Translations under genes and position numbers: made by a program
From: Halobacteriales archaeon QH_7_65_31
GTDB taxonomy: Archaea; Halobacteriota; Halobacteria; Halobacteriales; Haloarculaceae
Direction of reading: 5' to 3'
Assembly: GCA_003021785.1 (NCBI GenBank)
Contig: PXQU01000016.1
Location: 62,001 to 126,000, forward strand
Length of the DNA: 64,000 nt
The notes under the pieces: generated by a model
What the model was told of the DNA's origin: nothing
Database searches by the model: none
Seen by the model: only the letters and a program-made list of their open reading frames with translations
Part shown: positions 22,954 through 31,845 of the stretch, piece by piece
Layout: each line of letters opens with the position of its first letter
Position numbering within the stretch: position 1 is the first letter of the stretch

Positions 22954-24045
22954 ATGATGCGACGACTACTCACCCTACTCGTAGCGGTTCTCGTGCTCGC
23001 GGCGGCGGCTCCCGCCGGCGTCGCCGGTGCGACGACACAGCAGGACGACTGTACGTTTCCCGTGACGCTGACCGACGCCAGCGGGACGGATGTCACGGTC
23101 GAGGAGCGGCCCGACCGCGTAACGACGCTGAATCCCTCCGCCGCCCAGACGATGTGGGAGATCGGCGGGAAGTCACAGGTGGTCGGCGTGACCGATTTCG
23201 CCGGCTATCTCGACGGGGCCGAGGAGCGAACGAGCGTCTCGAAGACGGACGGGTTCGGCTTCTCCGTCGAGCGAGTCGTGGGGACCGAGCCGGATCTCGT
23301 GCTCGCGCCGAACACGACGACGACCGATCAGGTGGCCGCACTCCGTGACGCCGGACTCACGGTGTATCTGTTCTCCGCGGCGACCGATACCGACGACATC
23401 GCCCAGAAGACGACGACGATCGGCGCGCTGACCGGTAACTGCGACGGTGCGGCTCGGACGAACGCGTGGATGACGGCGAACGTCGATGCCGCCGTGTCGG
23501 CCACCGCCGACCGCGAGTCTCCCCGCGTGCTGAATCCGCTCGGGAGCGGCTACGTCGCCAACACGAACACGTTCATCTCCGCGATGATCACGGCCAGCGG
23601 CGGGCAGAACGCCCTCGCCGACGCGAACGTCACCGACACGCTGTATCCGCAGGTCAGCGACGAGGTCATCCTGGAGACGAACCCCGAGGTGCTCGTCGTT
23701 AGCTCTCGTCTCGACGACATCCAGAACGAGGAGCCGTACCAGTCGACGATCGCCGGGCAGAACAACGCGACGGTCACCGTGAACACGAGCTACCTGAACG
23801 AGCCGGCTCCCCGCTCCGTGGTGTACTCGGTTCGGAATCTGACCGAAGCGTTCCACCCCGACGCCGAGGCGTCGTTCGTCGCCAAGAGCGAGGTGACCGT
23901 CTCGACGGCGACCGCGACCCCGACGGAATCGACGCCGGCAGACACCGCGACGACCGAGCCGTCGACCACGGGTGAACAGCCCGGCTTCGGTGTCGCCGCT
24001 CTCGTGCTCGCGGTCGGCGCGATCGTCCTCGCGCGCCGGGAGTGA
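22954..24045 (+). CDS. btuF: Cobalamin-binding protein with PGF-CTERM anchor
   Basis: A 363-residue secreted solute-binding protein. Signal peptide at 1-25 (LLTLLVAVLVLAAAAPAGVAGA). The BtuF/FhuD fold begins VTLTDASGTDVTVEERPDRVTTLNPSAAQTMWEIGG. After a Thr/Pro/Glu linker it ends GEQPGFGVAALVLAVGAIVLARRE, a PGF-CTERM tail for ArtA. It delivers B12 to BtuCD. B12 is needed by the methylmalonyl-CoA mutase at 49256. Confidence 0.9.
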   Translation: MMRRLLTLLVAVLVLAAAAPAGVAGATTQQDDCTFPVTLTDASGTDVTVEERPDRVTTLNPSAAQTMWEIGGKSQVVGVTDFAGYLDGAEERTSVSKTDGFGFSVERVVGTEPDLVLAPNTTTTDQVAALRDAGLTVYLFSAATDTDDIAQKTTTIGALTGNCDGAARTNAWMTANVDAAVSATADRESPRVLNPLGSGYVANTNTFISAMITASGGQNALADANVTDTLYPQVSDEVILETNPEVLVVSSRLDDIQNEEPYQSTIAGQNNATVTVNTSYLNEPAPRSVVYSVRNLTEAFHPDAEASFVAKSEVTVSTATATPTESTPADTATTEPSTTGEQPGFGVAALVLAVGAIVLARRE

Positions 24046-24088
24046 GCGATTCGACAAGACGTATAAGTGAGACACGAGTCGATCCGGT

Positions 24089-24367
24089 ATGGTTGAGAAC
24101 GTGTTGTGGCCCGCGCAGTTCGACGCCGACCTGACGCGCGCTGCGGGTCGGCGCGTGCCACAGGACCTCGCGGTCTCGGACCCGACCGTCGACGAGATCG
24201 CGAAAGCGGTTCAGCAGGTCGGCTACGACGCCGTCATCGAGCGCGACGTACAGTACCCCCGCGAGTCAGCGCCCCGCGGTCGGATCCTCGTGCAGGACGC
24301 CGACGACGCGACCAAGGGCGACCTGCTTGGCGCCGTCGCCGCGTATCTCGGGGCGCTACGCGCGTGA
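24089..24367 (+). CDS. srp19: Signal recognition particle 19 kDa protein
   Basis: A 92-residue SRP19 that binds 7S RNA helices 6 and 8 and primes SRP54 binding. [33 protein letters not shown] is the family signature, with PRGRILV further on. A TATA-like CGTATAAGTG lies about 30 nt before the ATG. It overlaps gar1 by 4 bp. Confidence 0.95.
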   Translation: MVENVLWPAQFDADLTRAAGRRVPQDLAVSDPTVDEIAKAVQQVGYDAVIERDVQYPRESAPRGRILVQDADDATKGDLLGAVAAYLGALRA

Positions 24368-24588
24368 ACCGACTCGGCACAGTCGTCTCGACGGCACAGG
24401 GGCTACTCGTTCTCCGTCCGGAATCCGGAACCGACGTCGAGATCGGAACGCCGGCGCTCGATGAGTCCCTCGACACGGTCGGTCGCGTCGTCGACATCTT
24501 CGGCCCGGTCGCACGGCCCTACGTCGCCGTCACGCCAGCAGACGAGAATCCGGACGCGCTGCTCGGCACGAAGCTGTACGCTCGCTGA
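24364..24588 (+). CDS. gar1: H/ACA RNP protein Gar1
   Basis: 74 residues from GTG 24364, which overlaps the srp19 stop. The six-stranded Gar1 barrel is seen as [17 protein letters not shown] and [20 protein letters not shown], ending GTKLYAR. Gar1 assists Cbf5 in guide-RNA-directed pseudouridylation. The srp19-gar1 pair is conserved in haloarchaea. Confidence 0.93.
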   Translation: MNRLGTVVSTAQGLLVLRPESGTDVEIGTPALDESLDTVGRVVDIFGPVARPYVAVTPADENPDALLGTKLYAR

Positions 24589-24633
24589 CCCACCGTCTCG
24601 CGAAGCTTTTCCTCCCTGCCGCCGATCTCCCGC

Positions 24634-25410
24634 TCACTCCATCACGTGATCGGCCGGGCCTAACGTCGATGCCTCTCGGGCCGCGAGCCACTCCGCCAGC
24701 TCGACTAACTGCGCCGTCGCCGCCTCGAACAGCCGCTCTCCCTTCGCGGCCGTCGCGCCGGTCTGGTCGCCGAAGACCCCGTTCTCGCTGTTGTCCCGGG
24801 CGTCGAAGTACGTCGCCGCGCCGTTCTGTGTCGTGCCCGACTGCTCCCATATGTCGGCAACGCCGCCGTTACGTGCCGCGGCGAGCCGGTCCTCGTGGAC
24901 GCGGTCGGTGAGATGCTGGAGCATGGCGGTCTCCTTCGGCCCGCCGTGTGGTCCGTTCTGCTCGAACAGCTCGTCGACGAGACCGGGGATCGACTCGTCC
25001 CACATCCACTCCAGCGCGTAACACGTCTCGGTCGCGTGGAGGTCCTTCGCCACCTCGCGCAGGGCGTCGACGTTGCCGCCGTGCGCGTTCACGTAGACGA
25101 CGCGGTCGATCCCGTGATACGTGAGATTCTCCGTCAGCTCGCGCACGTACGTCCGGAACGCGTCGGGACTGACCCACATCGTCCCCGGGAACTGCCGGTG
25201 ATGTCTGGAGATCCCGACGGTGACGGTCGGCGTGCAGAGATACCCCGACCGGGCGGCGGCCTCGCGTGCCAGCGACTCCGCGATGACGTGATCGGTCGAT
25301 TCGGGGAGATGCGGCCCGTGCTGTTCGGTCGAGCCGAGGGGGATCAGGGCCAGCGACTCCCGCTCGAAGTAGGCTTCGAGATCCGGCCACGCCTCGTCTG
25401 CGAGATACAT
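24634..25410 (-). CDS. Creatininase-family amidohydrolase
   Basis: 258 residues. Metal ligands appear in LGSTEQHGPHLPESTDHVIA, in ISRHHRQFPGTMWVS and in YVNAHGGNVDALRE. Archaeal members include ArfB, the formamide hydrolase of riboflavin/F420 precursor synthesis. The next step, ArfC, is encoded at 60677, but 35 kb away, so ArfB is only a possibility. It stands alone, divergent from the oxidoreductase gene. Confidence 0.8.
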   Translation of the reverse strand: MYLADEAWPDLEAYFERESLALIPLGSTEQHGPHLPESTDHVIAESLAREAAARSGYLCTPTVTVGISRHHRQFPGTMWVSPDAFRTYVRELTENLTYHGIDRVVYVNAHGGNVDALREVAKDLHATETCYALEWMWDESIPGLVDELFEQNGPHGGPKETAMLQHLTDRVHEDRLAAARNGGVADIWEQSGTTQNGAATYFDARDNSENGVFGDQTGATAAKGERLFEAATAQLVELAEWLAAREASTLGPADHVME

Positions 25411-25487
25411 ACCCGTTCCAGCGGGCCGGGCGTGAAATAGCTACTCACCCGCTCTACGCTTTTGTGACTCCGCCGCGAGCACGACGT

Positions 25488-26513
25488 ATGCACGAGGCGT
25501 TCACCGACGTTCACAGACGGGACTGGGACACCGATGCCGAGGGCGAGATCCGCCTCGCCGTCGTCGGCTGTGGCGGTTTCGCCAGAGGCGTCGTCCTCCC
25601 GAGCATCGAGGCGTGTGCGTATCTCACCGCCACGGTCGGCGTCAGCGGCAGCGCGTCGAACCGCGAGGCGAGCGCCGACTACGGTCTCGCGACGACCGAC
25701 TACGACGGCTACGCCGACGGCGAGCTGGTCGATCGCTACGACGCCGTCTACGTCGCGACGCCGAACCGACTCCATCTCCCGCACGTCGAGACGGCGGCGA
25801 CACAGGGGAAGGCGGTCATCTCGGAGAAGCCACTCGACGCGACGAGCGATCGGGCCGAGCAGGCGGTTACAGCCTGCGAGTCGGCTGGCGTCCCCCTGAT
25901 GACCGCGTATCGGATGCAGACCGACCCGTTGTTCCGACGGCTCCGCGAGTTCCTCGACGACGGCGGCATCGGCACTGTCACGCGGCTCGCCGGCGACTTC
26001 ACCTTCCCCGTGCTCGCCGGCTCGCGCGGCCCGGACCAGTGGCGACTCGACCGCGAGCTCGCCGGCGGCGGCGCGCTCGTCGATGTGGGCGTCTACCTCC
26101 TGAACACGACGCGGTTCTTGCTCGGCGAGGAGCCGGATTCCGTCTCCGGACACACCCGGACGAGCGGCCCGTTCAGCGACGTGGACGAACACGTCGATTT
26201 CCGGGCGGTCTTCGACGACGCGGTCGGGAACTTCAGCGCCTCCTTCTCCGGTCATCCGACGGCGGAGTACACTATCTACGGAACCGACGGGACCGTCCGG
26301 ATCGACGACGCCTTCCAGCCGAACCGCGACCGTCGGCTGGTGGTCGAGACGGCCGACGCGCAGTACGAACTCGACGGAGCCGGCGGGGACGAGCTCCGCG
26401 AGGAGTTCGATTACTTCGCACACGCGGTGCTCACCGGACGGGCGATCGAGCCGGACGGAGCCGACGGGCTGGCGGACGTGCGGCTGATAGAGCAGGTGTA
26501 CGAGTCGGCGTGA
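25488..26513 (+). CDS. gfo6: Gfo/Idh/MocA oxidoreductase, Gfo6-like (D-xylose 1-dehydrogenase type)
   Basis: 341 residues. The Rossmann motif is VVGCGGFARGVVLPSI, followed by EKP at ISEKPLDA and the DVGVY segment (GGGALVDVGVYLLNTTRFLLGEEP) with the catalytic Lys/Asp positions. It resembles the haloarchaeal NADP-dependent glucose-fructose-like oxidoreductase used as D-xylose dehydrogenase. No other pentose genes are near, so the substrate is a guess. Confidence 0.75.
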   Translation: MHEAFTDVHRRDWDTDAEGEIRLAVVGCGGFARGVVLPSIEACAYLTATVGVSGSASNREASADYGLATTDYDGYADGELVDRYDAVYVATPNRLHLPHVETAATQGKAVISEKPLDATSDRAEQAVTACESAGVPLMTAYRMQTDPLFRRLREFLDDGGIGTVTRLAGDFTFPVLAGSRGPDQWRLDRELAGGGALVDVGVYLLNTTRFLLGEEPDSVSGHTRTSGPFSDVDEHVDFRAVFDDAVGNFSASFSGHPTAEYTIYGTDGTVRIDDAFQPNRDRRLVVETADAQYELDGAGGDELREEFDYFAHAVLTGRAIEPDGADGLADVRLIEQVYESA

Positions 26514-26659
26514 AAGGGGGGAGAGATACGACGGGCGCCGAGCAGACCCGTCGTACGGGCGCGGGTGCAGCGATTTGGTTGCCGTCAGCGACGAGAAAAG
26601 CGTCGCGTCTGGCGTTTATATCTACCGCGCTCCGACTGATAAATCCTCGTATTCACGCG

Positions 26660-27454
26660 TCATCGTCGGCGGTCGCGCCACGCCGGGAACTCCGCGCGCG
26701 TCTCGGTAACGGTCGCCGGTTCGGCGGTCGCGGTGACGAGCGCCGGGTCGTCACCGGCGTCGGCGAGCGTCGTCCCCCACGGATCGTAGATGCTCGACCG
26801 CCCGAGTAGCTCCGCGTCGTCGAACCGGCCGCTCCCGTTGGCCGTCGCGACGTACAGCTGGTTCTCGACGGCCCGCGCTCGCGCCAGTAGCTCCCAGTGT
26901 TCGACGCGAGGGTAGGGCCACGCGCTGGGCACGCAGACCAGCGTCGCACCCAGCTCCGCCAGCTCGCGGTACAGCTCTGGAAACCGGAGATCGTAGCAGG
27001 TACTCATCCCGATAGTGTGACCCTCGAACGCAGCGACGGAGAGCCGCTCTCCGGGCGTGAGCAGCTCCGTCTCGGCCGATTCGTAGCCGAACAGGTGATG
27101 TTTCCGATAGACGGCCAGCCGCTCGCCGTCGCGGTCGAACAGCACCGAGGTGTTCGCCAGCGTCCCCTCGGGCGTCTCTTCGCTCGCGGTCAGGTCCTCG
27201 ACGATCGAGCCGGCGAGCACCCCGACACCGCAGTCGGCCGCCGTCTCGCGGATCGTCGTGAGCGTCTCGCCGTCGAGGGGTTCTGCCGTCTCCGCGTACG
27301 AGCCGAACGCGAAGTAGCCGACGGTGAACAGCTCCGGCAGGACGACGAGATCGCTCCCCTCGGCGGCGGCGCGCTCGATCGCGGCCACGGCGCGCTCGGT
27401 GTTGCCCGCCACGTCGGTCGGCTCGACGCGGAGCTGTGCACAGGTGAGCTTCAT
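26660..27454 (-). CDS. Nitrilase-superfamily carbon-nitrogen hydrolase
   Basis: 264 residues. The catalytic triad is present: Glu in VVLPELFTVGYF, Lys in YRKHHLFGYES, Cys in MSTCYDLRFPELYRELA. It probably hydrolyses an amide such as an omega-amide. ATG at 27454 overlaps the upstream SRPBCC gene by 4 bp. Between this gene and 26513 lies a 146-bp convergent gap with no feature seen. Confidence 0.88.
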   Translation of the reverse strand: MKLTCAQLRVEPTDVAGNTERAVAAIERAAAEGSDLVVLPELFTVGYFAFGSYAETAEPLDGETLTTIRETAADCGVGVLAGSIVEDLTASEETPEGTLANTSVLFDRDGERLAVYRKHHLFGYESAETELLTPGERLSVAAFEGHTIGMSTCYDLRFPELYRELAELGATLVCVPSAWPYPRVEHWELLARARAVENQLYVATANGSGRFDDAELLGRSSIYDPWGTTLADAGDDPALVTATAEPATVTETRAEFPAWRDRRR

Positions 27455-27873
27455 TCCGCGAGTGCCTCCCGGATGGCGGTCTCGATGTTGGACAGCTCCT
27501 GATCGAAGTTCCGCTCGAAGAAGCTCTCGACGCCCGGGACCTTCCCGTCGACGACGAACCGGTTGTCGAGCGAACAGCCGGTCGCCGTCTCCGCAATCTC
27601 GTGTTCGCCCTGCACGTTCATGACGCGCGACTCGCCGATGAACTTGACGTACTCGTTCTCGCGGCGCTCGACGTCTTCGGTCTCGACGGCGATGGTGCGA
27701 CTGACGAAGGGGATCGGGAGCTTCAGCTGCCACGTCGCGGTGTTTTCCCCCGTCGACTCGTACTCGTCCACGACGCTGATCGGCTCGGCGCGCCACTCCG
27801 GGTCGGCGATGAACCCCCAGATGGTGGCAGGCGATACGTCGAACTCGAACTGCTGCTCGACACGGACGGTCAC
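27451..27873 (-). CDS. SRPBCC/CoxG-like lipid-binding-fold protein
   Basis: 140 residues of the START/SRPBCC fold: VEQQFEFDVSPATIWGFIADPEWRAEPISVVDEYE at the start, a long C-terminal helix VESFFERNFDQELSNIETAIREAL. It may bind a hydrophobic ligand. Coupled to the nitrilase gene by an ATGA overlap; ligand unknown. Confidence 0.8.
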   Translation of the reverse strand: MTVRVEQQFEFDVSPATIWGFIADPEWRAEPISVVDEYESTGENTATWQLKLPIPFVSRTIAVETEDVERRENEYVKFIGESRVMNVQGEHEIAETATGCSLDNRFVVDGKVPGVESFFERNFDQELSNIETAIREALAE

Positions 27874-27907
27874 GTGCGTACTCGGCTCGGTAGGCTGAAA
27901 AACGTCG

Positions 27908-28147
27908 CTACTCCGGTGTCACTCGCCACGTCGTCGAGCGCGCGCGGCCCCACTTCTCGATGTCCACGTCCTCGGACCGCTCTGCGAGCCGGGGGAGCCG
28001 CGCGCCGACCTGCTTCGCGGTCAGCCCGATCGCGTCGGCGACCTGCTTCGCGCGGAAGTACCGCTCCCCGTCGGCGGCGCGCTCGCGGAGATACGAGAGG
28101 ATGCGCTCGTTGTCGTCGACCGACTCGTCTTCGCTCGTGCCTGTCAT
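27908..28147 (-). CDS. DUF7123-like winged-helix protein
   Basis: 79 residues from ATG at 28147. NERILSYLRERAADGERYFRAKQVADAIGLTAKQVGARLPRLAE is a winged helix and VDIEKWGRARSTTWRVT its wing. The pattern matches the haloarchaeal DUF7123 family as I recall it. Likely a small regulator. Confidence 0.72.
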   Translation of the reverse strand: MTGTSEDESVDDNERILSYLRERAADGERYFRAKQVADAIGLTAKQVGARLPRLAERSEDVDIEKWGRARSTTWRVTPE

Positions 28148-28191
28148 ACCCGAGCGTAAGGCGCGGAGCCTTAACACACCGTCGCTCCCGG

Positions 28192-28380
28192 TCACTCGTA
28201 CAGCTGGAGCGCCGCGATCGAGAGCGAGCCGGCGAGCATCGCGACGGCGAACCCCCACCCGGAGAGCGCGAGCTGGTGGGTCATCGAGGCGGCGAGCATC
28301 ATCGCCGCACCGATGAACGCCAGGAAAACGAACAGGAGACCGAGCCCGAGTCGACGATCCGAGGCGTCTGCTGTGTCCAT
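28192..28380 (-). CDS. Small two-helix membrane protein (DUF7525-like)
   Basis: 62 residues with helices GLGLLFVFLAFIGAAMMLAAS and WGFAVAMLAGSLSIAALQLY after a charged N-terminus. It looks like the haloarchaeal DUF7525 family; function unknown. It is divergent from the LEA-like gene. Confidence 0.65.
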   Translation of the reverse strand: MDTADASDRRLGLGLLFVFLAFIGAAMMLAASMTHQLALSGWGFAVAMLAGSLSIAALQLYE

Positions 28381-28465
28381 ACGAGAGCATACGTGGAGAG
28401 TAACTTAACGCCGACGTTCACAGCGAGACCAAGCGTTTTGTGTCTCACCGCCGTCGCTCCGACAG

Positions 28466-29572
28466 ATGGACCTGAAGACGCTGTTTCTCGGGAGCAAGCT
28501 GAAAGTCGCGCTCACCGCGTTCGGTCTCGTCGCCGGGAGCGTCGGTGGCGCGTTCGCGCTCGGGGTCGTCGGCGTGCCGAGCGTCGGCACTGTCGACAAC
28601 AGCTTCGGTCCCGTCGACGACGAGACGACCGTCATCGACACGGAGCTCGTGGTCGTGAATCCGAACCCTATCGGCGTCAGACTGGGCGGGAGCCGCATCG
28701 ACTACACCGTCAGGATGAACGAGATCCCGATGGCGAGCGGGAACAAGTCCGGACTGGACATCCGCTCCGGTAACAGCTCGCTCGGCTTCTCGACGCGGAT
28801 GGACAACGACCGGATTCCGCCGTGGTGGGCCAGCCACATCCGCAACAACGAGACGACGGCGCTCACCATCGACGCGAACGTGACGACCTCGCTGCTCGGC
28901 GGCCGATCGACGACCGTCACGCAGCAGCGACAGATTCGGACGGATCTCATCAGCCAGTTCAACTCCGAGGAGACCCGGCCCGTCTCCGGCCCGGAGAACC
29001 CGCTCATCGAGAACCCGTTCCTCTACGTCAACGCGACGCGGGCGGAGTGGGGAGCGGTGACCGACGCCGAGACGCCGATCGCGATGGAGTTCGACGCGTA
29101 CAACCCACAGACCCAGCCGTACACGCTCACGAGCGTCGGCTATAACGTCACGATGAACGGGATCCCGGTCGGTGAGGGGGTCACCGAGCGCCCGTACGTC
29201 ATCGAGAGCGGGACGGTCGAGACGATACAGACCACGCCGACGATCGACAACAGCCGACTCGACGACTGGTGGGTGTCGCATCTCGACAACGACCAGACGA
29301 CGACGCTCCGCATCGACTTCTACGCCCGCATCGAGCTGGCGACGGGGAACTCGATACGCGTGCCGCTCGACGCGCTGACGTACGAACGCACGATCGAGAC
29401 GGATATCTTCGGCGGGGAGGAGTCGGGCGAAAACGAGACGAGCGGGACCCCGACTCCGGGAACCACCCCGTCGGAGCCGGACGACGAGACGCCGACGCCG
29501 ACGGCGACCGCAGGCGGTGACACGGCCACACCGACGCCCACGGCGACCCCCACCGACGACGGGCTACTGTGA
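28466..29572 (+). CDS. LEA-14/WHy-domain membrane-anchored protein
   Basis: 368 residues. An N-terminal hydrophobic helix (VALTAFGLVAGSVGGAFALGVV) anchors it. Two WHy/LEA2 domains follow (about 40-160 and 185-315), each with a VNPNPIGV- or AYNPQTQPY-like strand and a paired WWxSHxxN segment (WWASHIRNNETT and WWVSHLDNDQTT). The C-terminus is a Thr/Pro/Glu-rich linker without a CTERM helix. Function unknown. Confidence 0.8.
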   Translation: MDLKTLFLGSKLKVALTAFGLVAGSVGGAFALGVVGVPSVGTVDNSFGPVDDETTVIDTELVVVNPNPIGVRLGGSRIDYTVRMNEIPMASGNKSGLDIRSGNSSLGFSTRMDNDRIPPWWASHIRNNETTALTIDANVTTSLLGGRSTTVTQQRQIRTDLISQFNSEETRPVSGPENPLIENPFLYVNATRAEWGAVTDAETPIAMEFDAYNPQTQPYTLTSVGYNVTMNGIPVGEGVTERPYVIESGTVETIQTTPTIDNSRLDDWWVSHLDNDQTTTLRIDFYARIELATGNSIRVPLDALTYERTIETDIFGGEESGENETSGTPTPGTTPSEPDDETPTPTATAGGDTATPTPTATPTDDGLL

Positions 29573-29589
29573 TCGCGCGATAGCCGCGT

Positions 29590-30624
29590 TCAGGTGATGC
29601 TCACGTGCTCGGAGTCGGTATCGAGCGCGAGATTCGTTGCGATCTCGGCGTTTCTGACGGCGTACTGTGCGGTCTGCTGAAGCGCGACGAGCACCTCACG
29701 GACCTCTAACAGCTCCTCGTTGGGCAGCTCTGGCAGCGTCGTCAGGATCTCCGCCTGTCGGTCGTCGATCTCGCGAAACAGCTGTTTCGTCTCCAAGGCG
29801 AGATCGTAGTCGCGTTCGACGACCGACCGAACGCCGAGTTCGGTCATCTCGTTGACCGCGTCGGTGAACCCGCGGACTTCACGCATCGTCGCGTCGTCGA
29901 CGTCGAGCGTGTGATCACCGGTGTCGAGGACGATCTCGGCGATGTCCTCGGCGTTGTCCGCGGTGAGTTCGAGGTTCTTCGCGACCGTTCGGTAGCCGAT
30001 CAGCGGAAAGCCAGAGTCGAGTCCGACCGCGCGGGCGAGGTTCGGGTTCTGGTAGGCCGTGAAGATGAGCCGGAGCAGGAGTACGAATATCTTGTTGGCC
30101 TGTCGCTCGCGGTTGAGCGCGCGCTGTGCGAGATCGGCGTTGCCGTGTGCGAGCGCCTTCACCGCCTCGTTGCGCATCGTCGAGCCGGTCGACTCCAGCC
30201 GTTCGAGCAGATTATCGAGGGTGAAGTCCTCCGGATCGACGCTACACCGGATCGCGATGTGCTCGGGCGTCTCCTCGATGACACCGAGTCCCATCAGCTG
30301 CGTCTCGGCGTTGTAGACGGCGTTGATGACGCCGGAATCGAGCGTCCCGCTGTTCGCGATCTCGACCCGGATCACCCGCCGCCCGAGGACGTACTGTGCG
30401 AGGATCGCCCGCTCGATGGCGTCGGCTTCCAGCTCGTCGGCGTGGAGGACGGCCTCCGACTCCTCCTGCTGGACCGACTCCGGGAGCACCGTCAGCGTCC
30501 CCTTCCCGCCCATTCGGAGCGACACCTCGTCGCCCTTCTCGACGTGCTGTGCTTTCGCCCACTCCGCCGGTAGCGTCATCGCCAGCGTCGACGGGCCGAG
30601 CCGCTGCACCTTGCGTGTCTCCAT
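29590..30624 (-). CDS. AbrB-PhoU domain regulator
   Basis: 344 residues from ATG at 30624. Residues 1-48 are an AbrB/SpoVT domain (RKVQRLGPSTLAMTLPAEWAKAQHVEKGDEVSLRM) and the rest two PhoU helical bundles. Proteins of this layout are annotated as phosphate uptake regulators in haloarchaea. No Pst genes are nearby. Confidence 0.85.
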   Translation of the reverse strand: METRKVQRLGPSTLAMTLPAEWAKAQHVEKGDEVSLRMGGKGTLTVLPESVQQEESEAVLHADELEADAIERAILAQYVLGRRVIRVEIANSGTLDSGVINAVYNAETQLMGLGVIEETPEHIAIRCSVDPEDFTLDNLLERLESTGSTMRNEAVKALAHGNADLAQRALNRERQANKIFVLLLRLIFTAYQNPNLARAVGLDSGFPLIGYRTVAKNLELTADNAEDIAEIVLDTGDHTLDVDDATMREVRGFTDAVNEMTELGVRSVVERDYDLALETKQLFREIDDRQAEILTTLPELPNEELLEVREVLVALQQTAQYAVRNAEIATNLALDTDSEHVSIT

Positions 30625-30690
30625 ACATTCGCTGTGAGTTCCAGTGCCCTTAATCGTGACCAACGACCTTTATATACGGCCCGAGCGCGA

Positions 30691-31761
30691 TCACACGATC
30701 TTCACGAGCCGGTGTTCGTAGCGACCGACGCGGACACGCGTCCAGCCGCGAAGCTCCTCGTCGAGGTCGCTGTCGCCGGTATCGACCCTGAGAACCCCCG
30801 TCTCCTCCAGCTTCCGCTTCGACGCGACGACAGTCATGTCGGACTGGCGGATAATCGCGGGCGAGATCTGGAGGTTGCCGCGCCCGAAGACGAACCCCTG
30901 ACCGCCGATGGGGGAGATGACGATCCGGTTTTGCGCGCCGAGCGCGTCGAGGATCTCCGATGCGGTCCCGTCGCGGACGAGCAGGTCGCCGTCGCGCCAC
31001 ACGTCCACCCCGAGCGGCGAGCCGTCGAAGCCGAGTTCGGCCTTCACGGCTGCGAGCGTCGATCCCGGCCCGAGGACGTAGGTCACGTCCGACACCCCTC
31101 GGGCGTCCTGCCCCACCCCCGTCGCGAGCCCCTCGACCGTTCCCCCGCCAATCTGTTTCGACGACTGGAGATCGTCGCCGACGGGGACCGTCGCGACCGC
31201 GCGAAGCTCCGTCTCGACCGCACCGCCCCGGTAGGCGTCCTCGTCGATGTCGTTCACCTCCCGCTGTTCCGTCCGGTCGAAGGTCGCGGCCAGCCGCGCT
31301 GCCGCTCGGGGTGAGACGCCGAACACGGACGAGTACACCTTCACCCCGGCCGGGACACCGAGTATCGGAAGCTCCGCGTCGAGTTCCGAGAGGGTCTCGG
31401 CGACGTCGACCGCGGTCCCGTCACCCCCGACGAAACAGACGAGATCGACGGGCTCCGTCGCGAAGGCGCGCACCGCTGCTCGGGTGTCGGTGCTCGTCGT
31501 CTCCTCGGTCTCGGGCCGACCGACGACCGTCGGATCGAAGCCGGTCTCGCGAGCCACCGTCTCCCCCATTCGGCCCCCGTAGGTCACGAGGTCGATGTCG
31601 TCGTACTCCGAGAGGGTGTCGAGCGCCTCGCGCGCACGGTCTGGCGCACGCGGCTCCGCGCCGCGCTCGCGGGCCTCGGCGAGCTTGCCGTCCGTGCCCT
31701 TCAGCCCGACGCGACCGCCCATCCCGGCGATCGGATTCAGTACGAAGCCGATACGTCGCAT
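30691..31761 (-). CDS. ATP-NAD kinase-like protein
   Basis: 356 residues. IGFVLNPIAGMGGRVGLKGTDG opens the NAD-kinase/diacylglycerol-kinase-like fold. VCFVGGDGTAVDVAETL is the GGDGT motif, and LGVPAGVKVYSSVFGVSP follows. It belongs to the AcoX-like/COG3199 branch, whose substrate is uncertain. ATG at 31761. Confidence 0.85.
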   Translation of the reverse strand: MRRIGFVLNPIAGMGGRVGLKGTDGKLAEARERGAEPRAPDRAREALDTLSEYDDIDLVTYGGRMGETVARETGFDPTVVGRPETEETTSTDTRAAVRAFATEPVDLVCFVGGDGTAVDVAETLSELDAELPILGVPAGVKVYSSVFGVSPRAAARLAATFDRTEQREVNDIDEDAYRGGAVETELRAVATVPVGDDLQSSKQIGGGTVEGLATGVGQDARGVSDVTYVLGPGSTLAAVKAELGFDGSPLGVDVWRDGDLLVRDGTASEILDALGAQNRIVISPIGGQGFVFGRGNLQISPAIIRQSDMTVVASKRKLEETGVLRVDTGDSDLDEELRGWTRVRVGRYEHRLVKIV

Positions 31762-31845
31762 ACGTGAAACTGGCGTGTCGTCGGCTAAAGCCCGCCGGTC
31801 ACGACCGACCAGAAACCTTCTTAGCCCCTCGTGTGACCCACGGGT

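Noticed and set aside
24634-25410. Naming the creatininase-family protein ArfB
   Set aside because: ArfC is present in the window but 35 kb away; sequence motifs alone do not separate ArfB from other creatininase-family enzymes.
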